Source: FACHB-1406 sp034189065 (GTDB taxonomy: Bacteria > Cyanobacteriota > Cyanobacteriia > Cyanobacteriales > Spirulinaceae). Taken from it: 54,263 nt of DNA. A model generated the notes under the pieces. The model worked only from the letters and a program-made list of their open reading frames with translations, had not been told where the DNA came from and ran no database searches. Positions 8,762 through 15,315 of the stretch are shown here, piece after piece (the first letter of the stretch is position 1; each line of letters starts with the position of its first letter). The position numbers and the translations under genes are program-made. The stretch spans positions 1 to 54,263 of the forward strand of contig JAXHVQ010000022.1 in the NCBI GenBank assembly GCA_034189065.1. The letters are read 5' to 3'.

Positions 8762-9550
8762 TCATAAAATTTGAGATAAAAATTGTTGGGTGCGTTCGTG
8801 TTGGGGTTCGGTAAAAAATTGGTGGGGTGGCGCTTCTTCGACAAGCAATCCGTCTGCCATGAGAACGACGCGATCGGCAACTTCGCGCGCAAATCCGACT
8901 TCGTGGGTGACGCAAACCATTGTCATGCCGTCGGCGGCGAGCGATCGCATGGTATCCAAAACTTCCCGCACCATTTCGGGATCGAGGGCGGAGGTGGGTT
9001 CGTCAAAGAGCATGATTTTGGGCTGCATGGCTAAGGCGCGCGCGATCGCAACTCGCTGCTGTTGTCCCCCAGACAGTTGTCCTGGGAACTTTTTCGCCTG
9101 TTCTAGGATACCGACTTTCTCCAGGAGTTGCATCGCGATCGCTTCGGCTTCGGCTTTCTTTTTGCGCCGCACCCAAATCGGCGCGAGGGTGACGTTTTGC
9201 AGGACGCTGAGGTGGGGGAATAAGTTAAATTGTTGAAATACCATTCCCACTTCTCGACGAATCGTATCGATATTTTTCAAGTCGTGAGATAATTCGATGC
9301 CATCAACGATAATTCTTCCTTTTTGATACTCCTCTAGGGCGTTGAAAGTGCGAATAAACGTCGATTTTCCCGAACCCGACGGTCCCATGACGACGACCAC
9401 TTCGCCTTTGGTGACAGTCAGACTTACCCCTCGCAAAACGTGAAACTTGTTGCTGGCGTACCATTTATGAACGTCGAGGGCAACAATCATTTCGTTTCCC
9501 TGGACGCTCGATTCGTCTTTAACGGTAGGAATGGGTTGCTGACTTGTCAT
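8762..9550 (-). CDS. Polar amino-acid ABC transporter ATP-binding protein (GlnQ/BgtA-like)
   Basis: A 262-residue ATPase with Walker A GPSGSGKST, Q-loop VFQQFNLFPH, signature LSGGQQQR, Walker B IMLFDEPTSALD and H-loop VTHEVGF. The FNLFPHLSVLQNV and DPEMVREVL segments are characteristic of the polar amino-acid uptake subfamily (GlnQ, HisP, AapP, BgtA). The start ATG 9550 is preceded by a good GGAG site. No permease or binding-protein gene is beside it. In Anabaena the BgtA ATPase is likewise encoded apart from its permeases and shared between transporters, so a shared ATPase is plausible. Confidence 0.93.
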   Translation of the reverse strand: MTSQQPIPTVKDESSVQGNEMIVALDVHKWYASNKFHVLRGVSLTVTKGEVVVVMGPSGSGKSTFIRTFNALEEYQKGRIIVDGIELSHDLKNIDTIRREVGMVFQQFNLFPHLSVLQNVTLAPIWVRRKKKAEAEAIAMQLLEKVGILEQAKKFPGQLSGGQQQRVAIARALAMQPKIMLFDEPTSALDPEMVREVLDTMRSLAADGMTMVCVTHEVGFAREVADRVVLMADGLLVEEAPPHQFFTEPQHERTQQFLSQIL

Positions 9551-9637
9551 ATTTAATTACTCCTTATATTTTTAAGCGATCGACAGTTTTATTTGATTAA
9601 AATCACAACTGAAAAGTTCGCATTTTTGTTGTAAAGA

Positions 9638-10391
9638 ATGCAGAAATTATGTTCGTGTCTCTTCAGGATGCGCGCTAATGGAGAGATCGAACAATTGTCC
9701 GATGCTCCTATTAATACGCCGGAGTGCGATCGCTTAGAAATCTTGAGTACGTTGGTGGAAGCTTACGAGACTGTTCAATTTCCAATTCCTCTACCCGATC
9801 CCATCGAAGCAATTCACTATTATATGGACACTCTGGGACGATCTCGTCGCGACTTAGAGTCATGCTTGGGCAGTCAGGCGAATGTTTCTGAGGTATTATC
9901 TCGGAAACGGGGCTTAACCTTGGAATTGACATCCTCACCGCCGTAAACAGACGGTGATTCCCAAACCTCACGATTTGAGTTTCTGCTTCACTCACCGTTG
10001 CGACCCCCCCTTTGCTCCCCTTAGTTAAGGGGGGCAAAGGGGGGGGTTGTCTTACACAGAGTCCACAGACTTTCAACCCGTTGCAGAGTTCCGATTCCGC
10101 AAGCCCTGCGGTACGGTGTCTTAAAAAGACTTAATACTCGATGCTCGGATATTTTACCCATACAAGCTTTTCTGTACGGAACCCAATATATCCAGTTTTC
10201 AAGGTGCTATTCCCGACCGCTTGGTTTTCGCGAGTCAGAACTTGTACATTTTAGCAAAAATTCAAGCCGCCGCGAAACGGCGGGGTTTCACCCCCCAGGA
10301 GATTTCGATGATTCGGAACTTAAATCGGGAATTGGGCATTCCTGCCGAGCTTCTCATTCAGCCCTATGAGTTGACCCAATCTCTCGCCTAA
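9638..10391 (+). pseudogene. HigA-like antitoxin gene, degraded at the 5' end and split by a miniature element
   Basis: The first part (9638-9925) encodes an HTH antitoxin-like core: APINTPECDRLEILSTLVEAYE, the DPIEAIHYYMD segment and a helix-turn-helix ending VLSRKRGLTLE. Translation then runs into foreign sequence and stops. The missing tail resumes at 10299 (EISMIRNLNRELGIPAELL) and ends at 10391, so joining the two gives a normal HigA C-terminus. The 5' end is also damaged. Before IEQLSDAP the frame is wrong, and removing two small duplications would restore a sensible DALMEIEQL. No HigB toxin ORF is seen upstream. The gene is therefore an inactive relic of a type II toxin-antitoxin pair. 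Confidence 0.8.
9926..10298 (-). mobile_element. Non-autonomous IS200/IS605-type element (~370 bp) inserted in the higA relic
   Basis: The insert begins with TTGACATCCTCACCGCC and a hairpin (CACCGCCGTAAACAGACGGTG). It ends near a second hairpin, GCCGCCGCGAAACGGCGG, followed by a C-run. These hairpin ends without terminal inverted repeats are what I know of cyanobacterial IS200/IS605 tnpB elements, read here on the minus strand. There is no transposase or TnpB frame inside. It holds only ~300 bases of noncoding sequence with an internal C/G-rich inverted repeat at 10004-10048. The disruption of a recognisable gene on both sides fixes the boundaries to within a few bases. Confidence 0.75.
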
Positions 10392-10433
10392 ATTGTATAG
10401 CGATCGCGATCGCGACCTTCTTTCGCCTAATAA

Positions 10434-10514
10434 TGCGGACGAAGAGACTCGAACTCTTACGTCAAAGACACTAGAACCTAAATCTAGCGCGTCTACCAAT
10501 TCCGCCACGTCCGC
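10434..10514 (-). tRNA. tRNA-Leu (anticodon UAG)
   Basis: The minus strand reads GCGGACGTGGCGGAATTGG at the 5' end and TTCGAGTCTCTTCGTCCGC at the 3' end. The 7-base acceptor stem is paired and a T-loop is present. The anticodon stem-loop CTAGA-TTTAGGT-TCTAG has TAG at the anticodon. A variable arm is present, as in class II tRNAs. The discriminator base is A and CCA is not encoded. Confidence 0.96.
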
Positions 10515-10563
10515 TTTGCCGTATCGATCGCTTACCATATTAGCAGATTTGGGAACAAGTGAC

Positions 10564-10631
10564 GGGGAGATGGGGAGATGGGGAGATGGGGAGATGGGGA
10601 GATGGGGAGATGGGGAGATGGGGAGATGGGG
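10564..10631. repeat. Perfect 8-base tandem array (GGGGAGAT x8)
   Basis: Eight perfect copies of GGGGAGAT plus a final GGGG lie upstream of tRNA-Leu. The unit is G-rich on one strand, so slippage or G-quadruplex formation is possible. No coding role is seen. Confidence 0.95.
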
Positions 10632-10803
10632 TTATAGCAAAATTTGATTAATCTGGTATTACCTAACTGAATCGAGGAGAGAGTCGTCATAGTATAGTGC
10701 AAGCTGTATTTCACAGACAACGAGGCGCTGTATGCCACTCGCTTGACGGATAAAATGACTTCCTCGCCGGTGCCAACGTCCCGCAGGTACGAAACACGGC
10801 CAT

Positions 10804-10834
10804 CAAAAAGCCAGAGTCATGCCCCGGCTTTTTG
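10804..10834. terminator. Hairpin terminator after sbtB, usable on both strands
   Basis: CAAAAAGCC and GGCTTTTTG form a 9-bp stem around a 13-base loop, and each end gives a T-run on one strand. It lies 26 bases after the sbtB stop, so it probably ends the sbtA-sbtB transcript. Confidence 0.75.
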
Positions 10835-10859
10835 GGTTCAATTGGCTGGGTGAAGAAGT

Positions 10860-11177
10860 TCAGAACTTGTGTGCGTGCAGTACCTCCATCACGTCACAGA
10901 GATAGGCAATGCCCGAATAGTCGTCGAAAAACTGCGCTGCGACCTCATCCGAAATCTTCACAGCCGTTTCCCGATTGCGAGTGAGTATCTCGAACTTGAT
11001 ATTCGAGTAAGTGTCGGAAACGGTGGGGTTGCCCGACGAGCGCACGTTGCGACTGCCTTTACCGCCAGCGTCCACCACCGTGTAGCCGGTAGCCCCGGCT
11101 TCGTCGATGATCTTGGCGATCTTTTTTAGCAATACCTTTTCCGTGACGATAACGAGCTTGCTAGCGCGCTGGCTCAT
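10860..11177 (-). CDS. sbtB: SbtB, PII-like regulator of the bicarbonate transporter
   Basis: A 105-residue PII-like trimer subunit beginning SQRASKLVIVTEKVLLKK and containing GYTVVDAGGKGSRNVRSSG, the nucleotide-binding T-loop region conserved in SbtB. In cyanobacteria SbtB binds adenyl nucleotides, including cAMP and c-di-AMP, and holds SbtA in check. This copy ends in LHAHKF and lacks the CGPEGC tail (R-loop) found in the Synechocystis protein. A GAGAGG ribosome site precedes the ATG. The gene follows sbtA by 134 bases on the same strand. Confidence 0.93.
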   Translation of the reverse strand: MSQRASKLVIVTEKVLLKKIAKIIDEAGATGYTVVDAGGKGSRNVRSSGNPTVSDTYSNIKFEILTRNRETAVKISDEVAAQFFDDYSGIAYLCDVMEVLHAHKF

Positions 11178-11311
11178 GTTAGTTACCTCTCGACTTGTGT
11201 ATTCATTGAACTATACCGTTTTTCGTATGAGATACAGGCTTCATCAAAACGGCAATGCCGCCGCGTGTCGCCGGAACAGGGAAGCACCGGCAGACCGCGA
11301 CCCGCCTGAGA

Positions 11312-12472
11312 TCAGCCGCCCAGCGCCTGGGCAAGGCCGACGAAGAGCGGTATTCCTATGGCAAGGGCAACCGGCGTGCCAACGGCTGTGGACGAGCCGA
11401 TGTAGGCGGAGGGATTAGCCGACGGGATACCGGCTCGTAAAGTAGGCGGCCCTGAAATATCCGAACTGGAGGAGGCGATGACTGCCAGGATTACGACACC
11501 GCCAAGGCTGAAGTCCGCAAGGCGGTGAGCAATCATGCCGAGACCGAAGGCGATGAACCCGTGTAGCAACGGCGCTATAAAGGCATATATGGCGTACCAC
11601 TGACCCACTTTACGCAGCTCGCCGATCCTTGCGGCCGCTTCCATACCCATGACCAGCATCAGTATCGAAAGCAGGCCGCGGAAGAGAGGATCGAAGAAGC
11701 TCTCGTAGACACTTTCGGGACGGGTTAGAATGCCTAAAGCGAGGCCGAGCAGCAGTGCCGATAGAGCAGATCCCTGGAGGCTTTCCTGCACGATAGGCCA
11801 GATTTTGACCCGCTCGGGCTGCTTTCTGGGATACCCGCTTGCGGTAATGCCTTGCTCGCTGGGATACCCGCCTGCGGTGCCGCCCTGCTCGCTGGGATAT
11901 CCGCCTGCGGCAACGCGCTGCTTGCTGAGAGACTCCTGCTTGCCGAGAGATTCATGCTTGCTGATAGCCTCGTCTGCACTATCGCGCTGCTTGCTGAGAT
12001 AAATGCTGGCTACGACAATTGCAGTCACGAGCGCTGGGATATCCATGAAGGGATAGAGTGCGGCGGCCCAGGGTTCGTAGAAGACATCTTCGCTTTCTAG
12101 TATTGTCAGGCCGGCAGCAAGGGTAGAGCCACTCACGGCACCGAATAAGCCTGCGGTGGCAATGGCATCCACGACTTTGACGTTTGGCAGCTTGCCTAAC
12201 GTATAGCGCCCAATAAACACGGTCAGAATCCCTATTATTACGGCGAACGCTGCGGGCAACAGCATATCCACTATGTCGGCTTCGCGGATTGCAATGCCGC
12301 CGCTCAAGCCAACTTTGATGAGCAGCATGAAGACGATGAACTTATAGATTGGATCTGGAATAGTCAGTCGGCTATTGACGGCGGCAACGACCATACCACC
12401 AATCAGAAAGCCAAGTGTCGGGGACTGCAACTTCTCCCGAAAGAGCGTCAAAAAATCGGTCAAAAAATCCAT
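11312..12472 (-). CDS. sbtA: SbtA, sodium-dependent bicarbonate transporter
   Basis: Start ATG 12472 (MDFLTDFLTLF) has a GGAGG site 8 bases upstream; the longer frame from 12556 only adds a non-family leader. The 386-residue protein closely follows Synechocystis SbtA: LQSPTLGFLIGGMVVAA, GLFGAVSGSTLAAGLT, a central cytoplasmic linker, then VKIWPIVQESLQG, SSSSDISGPPTLRAG and the C-terminal GLAQALGG. It imports bicarbonate with Na+ at the inner membrane as part of the CO2-concentrating mechanism. The linker is unusual in carrying three 11-residue tandem repeats. The surrounding DNA lacks HIP1 sites. Confidence 0.96.
   Translation of the reverse strand: MDFLTDFLTLFREKLQSPTLGFLIGGMVVAAVNSRLTIPDPIYKFIVFMLLIKVGLSGGIAIREADIVDMLLPAAFAVIIGILTVFIGRYTLGKLPNVKVVDAIATAGLFGAVSGSTLAAGLTILESEDVFYEPWAAALYPFMDIPALVTAIVVASIYLSKQRDSADEAISKHESLGKQESLSKQRVAAGGYPSEQGGTAGGYPSEQGITASGYPRKQPERVKIWPIVQESLQGSALSALLLGLALGILTRPESVYESFFDPLFRGLLSILMLVMGMEAAARIGELRKVGQWYAIYAFIAPLLHGFIAFGLGMIAHRLADFSLGGVVILAVIASSSSDISGPPTLRAGIPSANPSAYIGSSTAVGTPVALAIGIPLFVGLAQALGG
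11826..11924. repeat. Three in-frame 33-bp tandem repeats in the sbtA linker
   Basis: CTGGGATA[C/T]CCGC[C/T]TGCGG recurs at 11826, 11859 and 11892, an exact 33-bp period equal to 11 codons. On the minus strand it gives RVAAGGYPSEQ, GGTAGGYPSEQ and GITASGYPRKQ. Just upstream in the protein a 6-residue pattern repeats as SKHESL, GKQESL, SKQ. The repeats lie in the cytoplasmic loop between the two halves of SbtA. Confidence 0.9.
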
Positions 12473-12556
12473 ATTGTAATTCCTCCTTAATCGGATATTA
12501 GGGGTACAGGATAGCGGGCAAGCATGACCTCGAATCCTGGGTAAAACAGCGGGCAA

Positions 12557-13648
12557 GCAGCGAGTTAACCCGCTACTAAGAGTAAATCTGCATCCTGGTG
12601 CGTCGCGTGCTGGAAAATAAAGTTTCGTTTCGGCGATCGCATTCCGATCGCGCTAATCAGTGGTGATTCTTTGGCAATTGCTTGTTATCACTATAGTTTA
12701 CCAGCGATGAGTACGTATAATCCGAACCCTACTCGCTTTCAATGCCGCAAACCAGGTATAAATTGTGGAAAACACGACAAACCCGAGGTGAAGATCGAGT
12801 TGGCTGCGGAAGCTCCTGCAGCGTACAGAAAGTTCCGACGAGTGTGCGATTGAAAAATTAGTCATTTCATATCCTTGCAGCGCAGCGTAACAAACGCTGA
12901 GCTGTCGCTAATTAGATTTTTAAAACGTGGGTAGGAGATTGTTGAAGCACCTCGAAATCTCACGAGAGCTGTTGGCAATTGGCAAGTAAATCAATCACCA
13001 TCTCATCTCTCATTAATTTAACTTTATCCTATTAGCTGCGCAAAAGCTGACCAAATTCCAAAAATTTGAGACGTATTATTCTATCCGATTAATAGTCTAT
13101 ACTTATGACTTAGGCTCTAAATATATCTAAATGTGACCAATGGTCAATCTATCCCAAAGGGGAATAAACGGGCATTTTTAGTACGAAAGCTTTCCTTAGA
13201 GCTGGTTTCAGGAGTTTGTAAAAGATTTGTTAAATAGTTGGTATTGCTTGAGAAGCGATCGCGTCGCGCTATAAAGCGCAAATTACACAATGCTCGCTAA
13301 AAGACCCATCCCAATACTCCAACTGAACGCCAAAATCTGCGAAGGCTCTCTTATTAAACCGCAGGTGGCGACTGCCGTGGAGTAAACATAGATACCCCAC
13401 CCTTCGCCTATGGAAAGAGATAAATCAATGCTTACTATTACTCTCATTGTCTTCGGGCGAAAATATCGAATTCTTCGCAAGTAAGCGAGCAAGCCCGTCG
13501 GTCCCCTAACTCAGCTAAAATAACAAATAGCTTAACTTACTTCACCATTATGATGAAACTCGGTTCCCCAAGGAAGGAATTCATCAGTTGGGATGCCCCC
13601 GAGTATAGGAGTTAGAATTGTTGTAAGTTTATCGCTTCTTACGTATAT
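12557..13648. other. Long intergenic region upstream of sbtA, no convincing gene
   Basis: About 1.1 kb. The part next to sbtA (12500-12560) carries two copies of AGCGGGCAAGCA and must hold the sbtA promoter, though I cannot place the -10 or operator sites. A 48-codon plus-strand frame at 12707-12853 (MSTYNPNPTRFQC...) has no ribosome site and no known family. A 69-codon minus frame at 13283-13492 has an odd composition. Both are doubtful. The rest is AT-rich with no structure I can support. Confidence 0.6.
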
Positions 13649-15109
13649 TTACAACCGACACGAACGGCGAGTACGGTCAATTTGCGGTTCCTGCCAAGAA
13701 TAGGCGAAATGACTCACTGCATTAATTTGCGGAACTTGTTGGCGCAGCGCTGCCATTTGCTCGTCGAGGGAAGGGCGGTTGCCGTCGCGCCGTCCCCAAT
13801 ACCCGGCTAAAGCGGGCATAATTTTAGCGTTGGCGGGGGCAAAACTCAGAACGCGCCGAACCTCTTCAACGATACAATTGGGACTGCCGCATATGGTATA
13901 GGCCATTGGGTGAAACTCAATACTCCCCGGAAAGCGATCCCACGGTTGGAGGCGAGAATCGTAACCCTGTTGACCCACCCCCTTATTGCCATCGGGGAAA
14001 AAGACGGCCCCGGCGGGAATATTATTACTTTGCAAGGGGCCAACGGCACGATTGAGAAAATCGAGGACTCCTTGGGCGGCATGAGCAACGCTGAGAAGCC
14101 ACAATTGACCTTGCAACACTTCGCGCGTATTGCCAATTGACGCATCTCGACCTTGCCAGTTGGGACCAGATTCGTTGGGGTATAATTTTTGTAACTCTTG
14201 GAGGTCGTTGGCACTGACAAAGCCTTTTTGCAGAAAGCGCGCAATCAGTTCTCGTCCTTGACTGTTGAGAGCGCGTTGTAAAATCGCCTGTCGGGAGGCA
14301 TCGCCGTATATCCACAAGTCTTGTACTCTCCCAGCCACCGATGCAGCGCCCGAGCCGCGCGGATAGCGAATGTAGTCGAAGAGCATTCCATCGGGCTTGC
14401 GCTGTGCGATCGCTTGCACCATTTGCTGGTAATCTCGTTGTGCTTGGGGATGGTAAGGGTCGATAAAGACTTGATTGCCGTCGGGGACGTAGGAGATGCT
14501 GTTTTCGCCTTTGCCGTTGCGCGCGAGGACTTGCTGGCGGTTGGGGAGTAAGCTGTAACCGTAACCGAAGTTCATGGCAAAGGCCCAAGCGTAGACTTTT
14601 AATCCTCGTTCCCGTCCTTTGGCAATGGCAGTGGCGAGGAGATCGACGTTTTCCGCGCCGCGATCGCGCACCACCGGCACCCAAGGCGTAGGATTATTGT
14701 TGGCGGGGAGCAGGACTTTGGCATCGTAAAATACTTCGACGTGAATTTGGTTGTAGCCCTTGTTGACAATATGGTCGAGAAGTGCATCCATCGCCCCCGA
14801 TCGCGCATCGCAAGGATACAGGCGCAACCAAATCGCTTGAGTTTTGGGCCAAGTTTGTTCCCGGCAACGGCGCAGGGCTTGGGCGTGTTCTTTAACGAGG
14901 GTTTGATAGCGTTGTTGGGCATTACTATCGCCCGTCAGAGAAGCGGTACGCGCATTTTCCTTTGCCGCGATCGCGTCGGGAGCAAATCGACAGTAGCTGG
15001 TGGTTTGGGCCGTTGTCGGTTGGGGAAACGACGAGAAGGCGATGGCACTACTGACTAAGGCAGCAGCGACGCGGTGAAGGAGCGGTTGAATTGGAACGGT
15101 TTTTGACAT
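13649..15109 (-). CDS. Secreted glycoside-hydrolase-like protein (GHL10 / family-10-like)
   Basis: A 486-residue protein with a signal peptide ending near PTTAQ. A short helical region precedes a TIM-barrel-like domain from about residue 90. It starts AIWLRLYPCDARSG and contains KGYNQIHVEVFYD, GLKVYAWAFAMNFGYG, QVFIDPYHPQ and DGMLFDYIRYPRG. These are the barrel-strand motifs of the GHL10/DUF187 group, whose members are thought to cleave cell-surface or exported glycans. The acidic residues in DYIRYP and EFHPMAY are candidate active-site positions. The substrate is unknown. It stands alone and divergent from the MscS gene. Confidence 0.82.
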   Translation of the reverse strand: MSKTVPIQPLLHRVAAALVSSAIAFSSFPQPTTAQTTSYCRFAPDAIAAKENARTASLTGDSNAQQRYQTLVKEHAQALRRCREQTWPKTQAIWLRLYPCDARSGAMDALLDHIVNKGYNQIHVEVFYDAKVLLPANNNPTPWVPVVRDRGAENVDLLATAIAKGRERGLKVYAWAFAMNFGYGYSLLPNRQQVLARNGKGENSISYVPDGNQVFIDPYHPQAQRDYQQMVQAIAQRKPDGMLFDYIRYPRGSGAASVAGRVQDLWIYGDASRQAILQRALNSQGRELIARFLQKGFVSANDLQELQKLYPNESGPNWQGRDASIGNTREVLQGQLWLLSVAHAAQGVLDFLNRAVGPLQSNNIPAGAVFFPDGNKGVGQQGYDSRLQPWDRFPGSIEFHPMAYTICGSPNCIVEEVRRVLSFAPANAKIMPALAGYWGRRDGNRPSLDEQMAALRQQVPQINAVSHFAYSWQEPQIDRTRRSCRL

Positions 15110-15315
15110 CGAAGAAGGGAAAAGCGCGAATTTTATCCGAATTATGGCTCTTTTGGGGTACTGACCCCCTTTAACAACGAGATGTTTCCGGTAGGAAGCT
15201 GTAAAAGCTCGAGTTTAATCCATTTAAAAGCTAATATAAAATCAGCATTTTACTTTTAGAATACTAACAAGTAGGGAAAACGGTCATTAGAATTCTTGGA
15301 GGAGAGAATTTTTTC

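Noticed and set aside
10320..10538. 72-codon minus-strand frame
   Set aside because: It reads through tRNA-Leu; the ADVAELVDALDLGSS peptide is the well-known false translation of a tRNA gene.
13283..13492. 69-codon minus-strand frame
   Set aside because: Mixed hydrophobic and charged residues without motif or ribosome site; probably chance.
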